This document shows, in pieces, positions 33,240 to 46,249 of a stretch of DNA of 64,000 nucleotides. Positions within the stretch are counted from its first letter, which is position 1; each line of letters starts with the position of its first letter. Both the position numbers and the translations under genes were made by a program. Under the pieces are notes generated by a model, which worked only from the letters and a program-made list of their open reading frames with translations, was not told the origin of the DNA and ran no database searches. The DNA comes from Macrolepiota albuminosa (taxonomy: Eukaryota; Basidiomycota; Agaricomycetes; Agaricales; Agaricaceae): assembly GCA_027475525.1 (NCBI GenBank), contig JAMWFC010000067.1, forward strand, positions 434,001 through 498,000. Direction: 5' to 3'.

Positions 33240-35830
33240 GATTAGAGTCATCTCTCTATTGTTATGCTAGCATTATGAGTTCTGAGCCTGCTGAGTCCTC
33301 AAAGTCAATATATAGTGGATGCTGAATATCTGATAAATAGTGGTTGAGACTAGTAAAGAAATACAAATCTAGTAGAAGATGCCAGCATATGAAGACAATC
33401 AGCAGGCTGTCAGCACTCTTCTAGATCTCAAAGACATCTAGGTATAGCAAATAGCTAGAGAAGAGATAATCTGATAAAGATAGACTTCTCTTTTTATATG
33501 GCAGGCAGACTCTGCCAATCAAGGATAGATAGGATTTACATAGCTGAAACACTATGAAACTATATGCACAACTGGAAATTAGAATGCACAGGTTTGAATA
33601 CAGACCATCTAATTGTCTCTATAAACATGCTAAATCTGATATAGCTGGCATTGGGGAAGAGCAGATATGCTATCTCAATCAGCCTAATAGAGCATGATAA
33701 ACTAATTGACATTCTGGAAGAAACAGGCAGCAAGTACCTGGAACAAATAAAAGAGCTGGGTGATGAGATGTCAGAAACACTTAACCTGCAGCTAATCCAC
33801 AAGGCCTTCAAAGACAAAATTCTGTTCAAGATCAGAAAGTACTTTAAGATAAAGACAGCCAAAATAAAGAAGGAACTGGAAGCCCTGGCAAAGAACAAAG
33901 ATAAATTGATAAACAACAGAGAGCTTAGCAAAGAAGAGAGATGTATGGAAGCAGCCTTCCTAGATGACAGAATAAAACAACTTGAGAAGTAACATTTCGC
34001 TAAAGCAAAGAACACAGTAGCATTGAGTTTCTTTATATATGGCAAGATGCTCACTAAGCCATGGATAAATATGAACAAAGATGCAAAGCTACAAGATACA
34101 ATAGCTGCACTGAAAAGGGCATTCAGAAAAGAACCTGTGCTTGAGTGCAGTTTGGTCAAGATAGCAAAAATGGCAAGGGCCTACCATATAAAACTCCAGG
34201 AAGAGGATGTGCCATAAGATGATGGTGACCACCAAGCAAAAATAAAGAAAGTTCTCTCCACAGTGAAAAAAAAAGTTACACAAGAACAGAGTAACCAGAT
34301 TAGCGGAGGAGATACAAAAAAGCAAAGTGGAGAATGCTGTGAGCCAGCTACTAAATAGTAAAGTGGCAAGTCTAGATAGTATTCCACAGAAAATGTAGAA
34401 GACACTGCAAAGCAGATTGAGCAAAGGATAAAAAATGAAGAGCCAGGTTTTGACCTGGCCCATATGCTAACATTAGTGTTCAATGACATCATGAAGAACA
34501 GTGTAGCCTTATGCACCAATTTTACTGAGGAGTGGATGTGCTCAATTTATAAAAAAGGAGATTAGACAAAAATAGGAAACTATAGGCTATTAACAGTTCT
34601 GAACATGGACTTTAAGGTCCTGACAAAGCTTATTTCAACATGAATAGGCAAGGTAGCAAATAAAATAATATATGAGGACCAGGCAGGCTTATTAAAAGGG
34701 AAGTGCATAGAAGACCAAACTGAACTAGCACACCTCATGATTAGAAAATGTAAAGAACAAGCAGCTAATAGTATGATAGTCTGTCTAGATCAGGAGAAAG
34801 TGTATGATAGAATTTTACACCCTTTCATATAGGCTTTGCTACATAAGTTTGATTTTCCAGAAACTCTTATCTGGATAGTGAGAGCTGTATAAAAACACTA
34901 ATATAAGGGTGATGCTGAATAGAGAATTAAGTAAGCCCTTTAAGGTGATCAGAGGGGCATGTCAGGGTGATCTGATGTCCTGCCGACTTTTCAATATTGC
35001 AATTGAGTCCCTAGCCCAAATGCTGAGAAGCTCAAAGTTTTCAGGCTTCAAACTCTGGAACCAGCTCAAAAGACTGATAGCAACCCTCTTTGTTAATGAC
35101 ACAACAGTTTATATGTCAGAAAAAGACAGATTCAAAGACCTAAAGAAGATACTAAGCAAATGGTGTGGTGCTTTGGAGGCTAAGTTCAATATTTCAAAAA
35201 CAGTAATCATCCCTGTAGGGTCACCAGAGTTCCACAGAATGCTAATTTCTACAAGAAGATCAGTGCAGCATGGATCAAAAATTCTGAATGAAATACACAT
35301 AGCACAGGATGGCAAGGCCATGAGGCTTTTGGGAGCCTTTATAGGAAACAGAATAAAGAAGAACAGTATATGATCCTCCACAATTGAGGCAATTGCAAAT
35401 AACCTTGAAAGATGGAATAGAAGTAGACCCACAATAAAAGGAAAAAGACTCATAATTAGTATGGTAGTAGGTGGCAAGACACAGTATAGAATGACTGTGC
35501 AGGGAATGCCTAAACAGGTAGAGATAAAACTGATTAAAATAATCTGTAATTTTGTATGAGGAGAAGGCAGCTACCCAACAATTGGCCTAGATACATTGTG
35601 TCTCCTACACAAGAAAGAAAAAAAGAAAATACTGGATCTAACGCTCTATAATAAGACAATTGAGCTGATAAAAGTAAAGTGTTATCTAAACCTAGGTCTA
35701 ACTAAACCTGTGTGGGCCTTAATTGTGAATGAAATCATACAAAGATAGCTAGCAAAGAAATGGCAAAAGGCAGTGGATACAACTTTTCAGAACTTTTTCC
35801 TCCAGTATCTAGACATAGATGGAGAAGGGC
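33240..35830 (+). pseudogene. Non-LTR (LINE) retrotransposon: endonuclease and RT relic
   Basis: The endonuclease end is visible at 33500-33650 (CQSRIDRIYIAETL, NWKLECTGLNTDHLIVSINM), with the TDH motif of APE-type endonucleases. It is followed by a charged linker (33651-33992). RT blocks: IGNYRLLTVLNMDFKVLTKL (34570), DQAGLLKGKCIEDQTELAHL (34680), VCLDQEKVYDRI (34790), GACQGDLMSCRLFNIAIESL (34950). The catalytic block is FVNDTTVY (35089-35106). The usual F-A-D-D has become F-V-N-D, so a catalytic Asp is lost. Several stops and frameshifts interrupt it. The 3' end runs into a short LTR fragment at 35836. Confidence 0.8.
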
Positions 35831-35835
35831 TGATA

Positions 35836-35885
35836 GAACCCTATACAGGATCAGTGCATCAATGGCAGGCCATGGCAGCACAGTG
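35836..35885 (+). repeat. Fragment of LTR family A (first 50 bp)
   Basis: TGATAGAACCCTATACAGGA and the following 30 bp match the start of the LTRs at 19047 and 46250. The copy is cut off by the family C repeat. Confidence 0.7.
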
Positions 35886-36605
35886 ATGATGCCAACTGTG
35901 GTTGGGTGCACTGGATATATATGCAGTACAATGCCATCTCCAGCACCTGGCATATGTAGTTGTGAGGAGTCCTGACAGGGTCCCAGTGTGCTCAAGCAGA
36001 TGTCATAGAACAATGCGCTAGATGATAGTGCCTTGGGTGCTACCTAGCAAATGGTAAGCGCTGTAGCTTAAGCAAAGATAAAGAGAAAAAGATGAGTAGC
36101 ACAGCATAATGTGCCCGTAGGTGGCACTATAAACAACAAAGACAAGATAGATGAGGCTAGCACCCAACTTAGTGACAAAGTCAAATAAAGCTAGCACAAT
36201 TTGAATGCTAAGTGTAACTGGGTGCTCAAAAGGTTACGATTTGTTGTTATGTACATGTGAAGTAGCTATCTTATATATTATGCGCTACTGTGTTTTTCAA
36301 GATAAGTCCATCTGCGGTGCTACCTTCTAGCGCCTCTCCTTGTGGTTTCCTCTAACAGTGACCTGTCAACAGTGACCCATTGCACATGGATGATGGCAAC
36401 CAATGGCATTATGACTCATGGCAACCAATGGTGACTCTAAATTGACTTAGAATTATATACGTCTGCTCACTCTTAATATAGTTCTGATTGGCCAGGCTGT
36501 TTCAGAGTATGGTCAGAAAATCCTCAACAGACACTGTGAGCGCTAATGTCAGGGCTACTCATTGTACTAGTTCCTGACAGGTCCAGATGTTGGGTTTTAG
36601 TATAT
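35886..36605 (+). repeat. 0.7-kb dispersed repeat, family C, copy 2
   Basis: A better preserved copy of the repeat at 32457-33140, inserted between an LTR family A fragment and a truncated element II copy. Confidence 0.7.
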
Positions 36606-37321
36606 CCTGTGGAATCAAGAACATCTCCTGGGAGCCACAAGAGAATGTCCATGCCCCTGCCTTGGTCCAGGAATTCTATCAACAGCATCCCAATGCTCCC
36701 TGGGCAATCAGAGGCCTCTATTCTCTTTCCAAGGTAGACCAGGCCATCCAGAACTACTTCTATCCAGCACATTGAGATGCCACACTCTAGAGGGGGAGTG
36801 ATGTCAGGGGACTCCTCATTTCTTCCTTTTCTCACTCCTTATCTCTTCACTCTCTCTTCATTCATTCTCTTATTTCTTCTGACATTATTTCATTTTACTG
36901 TTTCTATTCTTTCAACACTATCTGTTAGTACTACTCTCAGCCCTTGAGATGCTCTGGTTCTTTAGCCACCATTCAGACAAGTGTGGGCCCACTCAGCACC
37001 GCTTCCAGACTGCTTATATAAGCCAGAGTTTGCCTTTCTGACTTCTAAAGTCCGGAGTTTTCCTGCCTTGTTTGCACAGTTGTTTGGTTAGTCAATTTTT
37101 GAGTTTTTAAGGTTTTGTTGTACTGTACAGTTGTTTCCCATGCTTCAGAAGCCTCAGAAGCATCCAACCTGGCATAGGGAATCCCTAGACTTGTTCTCTT
37201 TGGATCTCCCTCTGCCAGGTGAGTAGTTATTATGATATTGTCAGTACATACTCTAATACACTTTGGATCTCCCTCTGCCAGCTGTGTGACTGAGCCACAG
37301 CCTCTAGAGGTCACTCTTACA
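36606..37321 (+). mobile_element. 5'-truncated element II copy (chromodomain end plus LTR)
   Basis: Reads the C-terminal chromodomain (ISWEPQENVHAPALVQEFYQ ... QAIQNYFYPAH, stop near 36773), polypurine tract CTAGAGGGGGAGTGA, and a 520-bp LTR (36802-37321) in + orientation. Sequence differs clearly from element II, so it is an older family member. Everything upstream of the chromodomain is missing. Confidence 0.88.
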
Positions 37322-37449
37322 AACATTTTTAACAGGAGGAATTTCCATGACAATGGGAAAGGCAGGAGAAGTAGGGGTCCTAGTATCTGGATCAACAAGA
37401 ATATAAGACACCTAAAAATTAGTGACTCAGGGTTCTGCACTGGGATCAT

Positions 37450-40400
37450 GCTAACAAGGGTTAGCAGCAAGTGGGGGAGTAACTTGAAGAAGAACGGCAT
37501 GCACCACCAAGAGTTCATCAACATTGGAGATAATGGGCTCAGGAGAAACTTCATCGTCATTCTCTCCTTTAGCATCTCTCTCAGTATCCTCCCTTTTATT
37601 AGAGGATGGCTCAGCAGTGGACAAAACAACAGGAATAGCAGACAATAACTCATAGCGCTTATTACTTACATTTCAGTAAAGCAGGATGGTGAGGAGAATA
37701 GATAAAGAAAGCTGTGATGGTAGTACTATCCTGAGTAGTAGAGAGCACTAAGCTGGCTTCACTAATAACAATAGGTTGGTGGGCGGCCACCAGTTCACAT
37801 TGTTGCCATACAAAGTCTCTGGCATTGCAAACTAATGTAACATGCTTGTAGTTCTTCTGCATACTGGTGTCCTTACCTTGCTCACAAGTATGAATACCAT
37901 CAAAGACACAACTACATCTTAACACATCACATTGGTAACAAAAAAAAGAGGCAGTAGGAAACAGCAGCTCTCTTAATCATTCTCTGACCAATATTGATGA
38001 TACTAAAATTGGAGTTAGCAATGTCATTAACCATAAAAAACAAAGATTTACTGTGCCAACCTTGGTTCAAAATGCATGATGTTCCTGAGGCAAAATGGTA
38101 ATTTTCTTCTTAGCACTGAAAACTTAATTGCTGTAAGTATAGGCATGATCCACCCAGTCCAGTGGGATCTGGTTATGTAACAAGACACATAATGTGTTGT
38201 CATCAGAAAAGTTCCATGCCTGCTTGTCAGGCACGTGAACTTGATGGATCTCAAGCTTTGGCCCATGTTGGGGCTCAAATGGTTGCTCGGAAAACATTGT
38301 GTCATATGAGGCAATTGCCTCATAGTACAGTCCCAGACAGGCTATGACAAGGGTTATGCGCTGAATAATCACAGGTTTGGCTGCGCTATTTATGCAGAGA
38401 ACTTGACACAATGCAAACTCAAAGAGGGTTTGCCAGTGCATACAGTAAGCGTGGTCCACTGTGATGCCCTGATAAGTGTTCTCCAGTCTGGGGCGACCAA
38501 AGATTAGCATGTACTGCGCTAGCTGATCCAAGTCAAACAGCGTGGCTGGGTCTTGAGTGCGCATTATGCACAGTGCTGTGGAACCATCTTCTTTCATGTG
38601 CAGAAAGTGTCCTAGAATGTGTCATTGCTCCACAAGAGCAAGGTTATCAGGACCCTGCATTGGGTTGATGAGGTCTTGATATTGAAGCTTTTTCATCAGG
38701 AGCTGCATGGTTCGATCATGCAGAGCCTCAACTGTTCACTGTGCAAACATCTGGAGCTCCATGATCAACATATATGCAACAATTCTCTTGCGACATGAAA
38801 TGTGAATGTTTATGTAGTATTTATAGAGCTGGTCCAGCTCTAACAGAGTGTGGGGAAGACCGCATGGGATGTGCTTGTACACAATCATGCCCAAGATGTG
38901 GGCACACTGGCCAGAGGCATACCTATACAACGCCACTCTATTGGCGTCAGCTCCCATCAGCACTGTATTTGTGGCATACAAATAGTATGTGCAATGGCTG
39001 AGTGCTCCTCTGAAGCACAAATTCATTCACTCAATATCAAGCAGCCCCCACACTTTTACCCCCAAGCTATTGGGGATTCTCTCTGAGAAATCATCCTCAG
39101 CCCTATATTTCAGGGCCTGCAACTCCTTGGCATAGTTTGCCTTCTTCTTTGCAATGTGCTTATTGCACAATACTCATTGGAATCGGTCCACTGCTGATTC
39201 CCCCTCCTTTTTGTCCTTCTCCTGCTCCAAGCTCAACTCTCCATAATTGCTCTCATCAGACAAGGATGCAACTGATGCTTTGCCTTTTCCAGGCATAGTT
39301 TTTCTTCTCAAGGTTGCCACCAGACCATCATATTGTTCCGGTGTGTGGGGGTCTGGGGTCAAGACGACCATGGGGTAATGTTCTGGCAGGGCCGGTACAA
39401 ACATCGGCAGCATAAACAACATCTGGACTTCTTCCGCTTGTGTGGAAATGCCAGCAGGGAAGGCTATAACCTCCAATTTAGAGGCATCGAGAGGCAGCTT
39501 GTGGCCGCAATGCTGATAAAATGGCCCTGACTTTGCTGGGACAGACGAAGTAGTTTGTGGCTGAGCCACCAGAAGGGCAGGCAGATTTTGTGCCAGAGTT
39601 TTCCCTCCTGACTCAGCACAGGATGTACTATAAATTGGTGCCCAGGACACTGTGGTAACAGGTTTGGACCCCATAGGTGGGGCCTGAGACAATGTGAACT
39701 CCTGCTGACCCAGGGACAGGTTGGCCAGAGGCTCACTGACAACAGCCAGTAACTCTGACTGGGCCTGAGGGGCCACAGCAGGTAGCTGCAATGACAAAGC
39801 AATGGGCTGAGCAGGCTGCTCCAGGCATGCTGGTTGCGCTGCTGATATCATCCTAGCCCGTGGAGGCTCAACTAGTCAGACAGGCTGATGTCTAGCCCTC
39901 TTGATCTCAGCGGGTAGTTCCTCAATAGACAAAACTTTGCGCTTAGCCATGCGATCAATCTGTTCCAGCACTGATACACACTGCCTTTTCATCAGCTCGA
40001 TCTGGTCAAGCAACCCCTCCATTATGACGACAGCCAAACTGTCCTGCAAAAAGGACGCAGTTGCAGGAACTGGCTGTCCTGCTGCTTCCAAATGGCTGAG
40101 GAGTGTGTCTGACACTGCTGAGTCCTGCACTTATGGTGCACATTCTATATATGGCTCTATCGTGGGCTGATGTGCCCATGGTACAGATGGCAGTCCTGTC
40201 ACTGCACCCACATACATTGGAATCAACGTATGCGAGCATGCTGGTGGTACCTGATAGTAGTGCTCTGAGCATGTACTGTCCTCTAGGCACTCATAGCACC
40301 CCTCATCATCGACCTCTATCTCTTGTGAGTAGAGGGGAGTCTGATACAGAAGCAGTTTTTCATGGCCTGGATAGGCCATGCCCGCTGGATAGTATTGGCC

Positions 40401-40529
40401 CACTGCCAGATATGGCAGCTGCCTCTGGTAGTTGGAAGGATAATGTTGCATTTGTATATTTGGGAGTCTCCCCTCGCCACTAGAGCCTTGCAGGCTCTGA
40501 TCACTCTTTTGCAGCCCCCAATAGGCCAT
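37450..40529 (-). pseudogene. Element IV ORF3 (unknown protein)
   Basis: A frame that stays open from ATG 40529 (MAYWGLQKSDQSL) to about 37662 except for scattered stops: TAA near 40130 and 38124, and TGA near 39876, 39174, 39027, 38736 and 38630. A frame change leads into an acidic tail near 37450-37645. The N-terminal third is Pro/Gln/Ser-rich. The centre matches element III ORF3, as in YMLIFGRPRLENTYQG and VLLHNQIPLDWVDHAYTYS. It lies downstream of the integrase/chromodomain. I know no family for it. There is no signal peptide or membrane segment. Confidence 0.65.
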
Positions 40530-40559
40530 TGCAAACAACACGTTAGCAATGTGTATTAG

Positions 40560-43500
40560 GACTTAGGAGGAGAAAAGAAGAAAAAAAAAATCTCCTAACT
40601 CTACCAGTGGTGTAAACAACCACAATTACCTGCCACCTGGTTTTTCACCAGCAATCATAGTTCTATAAACAGCCACAATTAGTAGCCACCCGGTTAGTTA
40701 CTGGCCATCAAAGTAGACTTTGTCTACATTTCACCACCACATGCACGTTATGTGCATTTTGCTAGCTGTTGAGGGCATTTCATGTCCTGCAGCTCTAGAT
40801 ACCTGTCCATTGCTGCAAGATCTTTGCAGTTCACTAGCGATTCCCAGATAGTATCACCTAAGCTCCACCTTACCTTGAATTTGAGGTTTCCCCCTATCTA
40901 CCTATGACCTATGAGGTCATCTACAAACCATTCCTGGTCATCACCAGTTCCAAAGTCATGCAGCTCCAGGGTTGCACAATTAGGAAAGAGTGCATCACTA
41001 TTGGCTAAGTACGGTTGCAGCAGCAGTACATGGAACTTAGGCACTATCCTGCATGCCTGCAATGCATGGAGTAGTTTCAACACGTAGTTAGACATGCTCA
41101 GCTCAGCCTTGAGGACCCTATATGGTCCAATCCACTTTGGACATAGCTTACTCGCTCTGCCTTTTAACAAGTTCAAGTTCTTTGTTAAAAGGTACACTAG
41201 GTTCCCTTTCTCAATGTCTGGAACATCACGCCTGCGATTATTTGCATGTTTTGTCTGCTATACGCACAATTCTATAATTGCATCATGGGCATCCACTAAG
41301 TTTCTTAGCACAATATGCGCAAACTGCTTCACTTCAATATGAATAGCTTTGTTGGTGCAAAGTTCATGAACATGGATGGCATATAGCCATTATTGAGTTC
41401 AAAGGGTGAATACCCCATGGTTTCAGATATGCTCGTGTTTATCACAAATTTGATGAGTGGACATCTATCCATCCAGTTTTTCTGATTAGGACGGACAAAT
41501 GCTCGCAGTATTTGTGCAATATTTCTATTTGCCCATTCTGTCTGGCCATCCATTTGCAGATGAAACGACATTGACATGAGCAACTTTGCCCCAAGCAGCT
41601 TGTGCAGCTCCTTCCACCATTTGGAAGTAAACTTAGCATCCCGATTGCTTACAATCGAACTTGGCAATCTATGAAGGTGTACTATCTTCTTGAGATAGAT
41701 CCAAGACAAGTCCGAGGCTGTCATGGTTGTCCTCAACAGGATGAGATGGACCATACTGGTCATTCTGCAGATTACTATCCAGAGGTAGTCAAAACCCTTC
41801 GACTCTGGGAACAGACCTATAAAGTCTATCCTGATAGAGTCCCAGGGTTTGACCAGAATCAGAAGTGAGTGAAGCTTCCCTGGCAGTTTCAATGTCGATA
41901 CTTTCAACTGTTGATATAGCTCACATGTCAAGCAGAATTGACTCATTTTCTTGGCCATTTGTGGCCACCAGTACCAGCATCGCACATAGTCCAATGTTTT
42001 CTGAGTTCCAAAGTGGCCTACTATTCTGTGGGCCTAGTTCAGGATAGTCATGATCAATGACCTCTTCTGGAGAATGCAGATGACTTTGGACCCAGTAGGT
42101 CTGGTAAGATAGACAAGCTGCTGCTCCACCTTGAAGTGCAGATGTATGTGGATATTGTTCAGAATCTCTAAGAAGAGATTGTCATCCTTGTATCCTTGCT
42201 GGATATGTGTGCAAAATTGCACATTGCCTAGGTTGATTGGCATGGGATGACGGTCATGCAACTCCAGTGTCTGTTGGAAAGCCATCTTTGCACCGCTAAG
42301 AGGCACCTCTTGCCTCATTTCTTCACCTGGCTGAGGGACCTCATGATCCACCAGCATCTGAGCCTCAATATTGTGAGCTTCTTGCTATTCTTGCAGTTGC
42401 TTGCTGCAACATGATTCCTGTGCTTGCATGGCATGTAGCTCAACTGTATGTTCCTTAATTTCATAGAACCTATGTAGGGGCAAGTCTTTGCCCTTCGGGT
42501 TGATGCGTTTGTCCACCTGAACATAGTCATGCACATCATGGATGTCATCTTGAGTATCACTCTCAAAATATCGAGACAAGCAGTCTGCCACCTTGTTTAA
42601 TTCACCTTTTACATAGGTGTTGTCGAACTGATATCATAACATGTAGTTGATCTAGCGACGTTGTCATGGTGATAAGTGCACTTGGGTCTTGAAAAACTTG
42701 AGTGCCTTGAGATCCGTGATGATATGGATCTTATATTCCATCAGCTTATCCTCCCACTTTAGGAGGGCTTCCAGAATAGCGAGTGTTTCTAACTCATGTA
42801 CAGCATAGTTCTGCTGTGCAGCAGTGAACTTATGGGACATAAATCCTACTGGTTGGCATGTTTGCCATGTTTTACCTTGGCCAAACATGGCTCCAACCCT
42901 GGTTTTCGATGCATTGCATATAAGCCAAATAGGCTCGTCCATGTGTGGATCAATTGGCTGGATCACTGGCATTTTCATGCAAATGCACTTAATCATCTCA
43001 AAGCACTGCTGATTCAGTGGTCTCCAGTGAAAAGAGGACCCATTCTAGATCATGGCCATCAGTAGCCCAGTATATGCCATGATATCAGGCAAAACGTTAC
43101 CAATATAGTTCACTAATCCAACAAATTGCTGGATATCATTATATGTGTGTAGAGTACGCCACTCTCAAATTTGATCGAGTTTATCTGTATCTGGATGAAT
43201 ACCCTTCTCGTCAATGACATGACCAAGACAGTCTATCCTAGGTGCATACAACTCGCACTTCTTCCATTTGAGGTAGAGGCTGGCCTTACATAGTCATTCA
43301 AACACGACTTGTAGATGCTGCTCATGCTCCTCAATAAAATCTGAAAAGATAAATATATCATCTAAATAGACATGCATAAACTTCCCAATTATATCTCGGA
43401 AGATTGAAGTCATTAACCTCTGGAATGTCACTGGTGCATTACAGTCACCAATCTGCATAATATTGCTCACAAATGTTCCCATCAAGGATGAAAACAGCAT

Positions 43501-45200
43501 CTTTGGTATATCTTCTTCGCATATGTGAACCTGTTTGTATGTATTTGTTAGGTTGATTTTCAACCTATATTTCGCTATAGCAACATCTTCACATATGACT
43601 TCCTAATCTGGAAGAGGTGTTACATTCTTGACTATATTATCATTGTGCTGTCACGCATCCAATGCAGTTCGTAATGTCCCATCCTTTTTGGGAATACAAA
43701 GTAAAGGTGCAGCTTGCACTGTGGGTTGTGGTTCCCACCACTTTGCATTTATGTATCTGTTTGTCTTTTTATGAAGCTGATCCTGTAGTGCTTGCAGACA
43801 GCAAGGCAAATGGTACTTGTACTGCTTATTATTGTCGATGAGATTAATCTCATGATTAACCTCCCACCATGGAGAAAGTTCTTTCTTTGTCCTGTTGACA
43901 ATATCAGCAAACTCATGTTGCCATTGCTGGCGCAATTGAGGAATATCTTCCTCTGTAAGGCTCATAGCCTTACTTTTCCCTTTTGATATGTGTGCTATAC
44001 GCAGCTAAACCTTTGGTTCAAATTGCTCCTGTAAGGCACATATGTGCTCTTCTATGAGATTCCCTAATTCAACCTTACGACTGGTTGCCTCCTTGCCAAT
44101 CTTGTCATATTTGACAATGATTGCACGCTTCTTGCCTTCAGCAGTACTCCATCAAATACAATATCTGACATTTTGAAAATCTCGTTCTCCCATGCATAAC
44201 AGTATACTTCTTCCATCTGGATTGACTGCACTCTTTCCATAGTATGCGTCACCATTGACACTACCAATTCATTCCACTCTCATGGTATTCATAGATCATA
44301 TGCCCATTGCACTTCTGGCCAAGGCACTGGTTGATCCATTAGCAACCTCGTGCTTTCCACAGTTTCCATTGTACTATACACCTTGTCCTTGATGAGATTC
44401 TCCATCCTCACTTGAGAGCTAGTCAGCTGGCATTCCAGCGACTCCACCACGTGTTTACCATGCCCATTCTTATGCTGTGTAGCCTGATTAGGCTTTCTCT
44501 TCATACACCCATCTGCATCCAGGTGCTTCCTCATCTTCAGAGTTCCTTGAAACTCTTCCTCAGTCATCAGAATAGCCAGGGTGGGATGTGCTTGTCTTCT
44601 GCCTCCTGTATAGTCACTTTCTTGCGACCATCTAGTCAGTTGCGTTCATCACACTGCTTTTCAGTTGCATGATAACGCCTCAGACGACCATCCATGTTGT
44701 TCAACACGACTTTCTCTGCCTTCAAAGGCACACCATTCACAATGACCATGTTGTTCACAAAGTCCAAGAACACCTTGTTCTTATAAATAAACGGCATACC
44801 AATTATCATATCATAGCAATCAAAATTTGCTATGTGTGGACCACGTACTCCTTGGTCAACGTCCCTGATGTCTTTATCTTCATTTTAGCACTAAACTGCA
44901 CCATGGCATGACTTCCTACAGTCTACTCCTTCAGCTCATAAAGACGAATTGCATTGATGTGAGCAAGCTAGAGCATAATGCCTATGGTGGTACTCCCTGA
45001 GTCCCACAACATCCATGCTGGATGTCTGTTGACATCTATGTAGGTAACCAAGCACTCCTTTTCTTTGGAAGTATATCATGGCTGCTGCAACTTATTAGTT
45101 GCCTTCTGCAGTGTGACATGTCTTATTTGGACATGTTGATCTCCATGGCACTCAGTTAGTGCAAACAAGTGCTTGTCCTCATTGTCACGAGTGTAGTAGT
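40560..45200 (-). pseudogene. Element IV pol relic
   Basis: RT: LCIPKKDGTLRTALDA, KINLTNTYKQVHI, IGDCNAPVTFQRLMTSIF, HVYLDDIFIFSD (near 43350). RNase H: LICNASKTRVGAMFGQ and YAVHELETLAILEALLKWED (near 42800). Integrase: HHCC-like CWYWWPQMAKKMSQFC, core SIRIDFIGLFPESKGFDYLW, IVSNRDAKFTSKW, FHLQMDGQTEWAN with Glu kept (near 41550). A C-terminal piece at 40898-41197 reads WIGPYRVLKAELSMSNYVLK. Many blocks sit in one frame (43965-41329) broken by TGA and TAG codons. The protease region is poorly preserved. The integrase core second Asp block reads SNRD rather than SDRD. Confidence 0.85.
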
Positions 45201-45239
45201 CACTGTTGTATACGTCCACTGCAACATATTTGTCACCAT

Positions 45240-46249
45240 CTATCTGGATGCTCTCACTTCTGAGCCTTCAGCCTCCATGGCGACCTCCTCTTCCTTGTCA
45301 TCACTGACAACGTCACTGGGGGCTGCAGCCATATGGGCTGCTTGGATGTGTGCCTTGGGTGGGGCAGGACATTCCTTAGCAAAATGCCTGGCCCTACCAC
45401 AGTTGTAGCATGCTGAGAGGTCCCCAGCAGGCCTTCTCTGAGCCGCTCCAGAAACCCCAGTGGGTTTGCTCACCAAGCGCGTTGCAGACGCTACACCGCC
45501 TCTAGCTGCTACTTGGTTTTGACCTGAAAAGGGTCAACTATCTTTTACTGGCACATATCCAGCAGGCTTGAATCGAGGCCATTGGCCTCCAGAAATTGTC
45601 TTGCGGATGACAAATCATGAATTGTGATTGTTCTCCATCTCTGACCATTTGGCCAGGAAGGTTCCCACCTTCACTGCCTGACAGTTCACAGGTTCTTGGC
45701 ATGAGCTACGCTGTTCATAATAATTTGCAGTCCATGTCAACTGCTTATAACAAATGGCATACGCCAAGAATTTGGTCACAGTATTGACCTCCAGAGATAA
45801 ATTGTCATCATGTATCAATGCTCTCCTCATATCTGCAGGTATTCTGTCCAGGAATGTTTTGCAAATTGTGTATTCATCTAGATAGACGGCCATATTCTGT
45901 GCATGACCCACCAGGTCATCATAAAATGTCTGGATGCCAGTCTCAGCATCATACACTGCCTTTCTAAAGACATTCTGAGCTTCCTGCATTGTTGCAGCAT
46001 TGACAAAGCGGTTATACAGTTCTATCAGGACCTCTTTAAACATCCAATGTGATTTGTCACAATTAATATGAAGGACATGGCAGCAGAACCAATTCCAAGC
46101 CTCTCCTTCCATAAATTTGTGCAATACAAATATCCTTTCTTGGTCCATATCATTTCCACCATAGCAACATGCTGCCAGATGGTAACAAACATCCATGGCC
46201 CAATCCTCCAGCTGAGAGAACCTATGCCCTCTAGCATATGCATGTATGT
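45240..46249 (-). pseudogene. Element IV gag, C-terminal part
   Basis: HRFSQLEDWAMDVCYHLAAC through MEGEAWNWFCCHVLHINCDK aligns with element III gag. A nucleocapsid knuckle CYNCGRARHFAKEC (C-x2-C-x4-H-x4-C) follows near 45400. The upstream part of the gene continues at 47176 after the inserted LTR. Confidence 0.8.

Noticed and set aside
33560..34159. 199-codon minus ORF rich in hydrophobic residues
   Set aside because: It is antisense to the LINE linker and start of RT, and the hydrophobicity comes from reading Lys/Glu codons backwards.
37045..37653. 202-codon minus-strand ORF
   Set aside because: Most of it is the antisense of the LTR at 36802-37321 and the rest is the out-of-frame tail of element IV ORF3.
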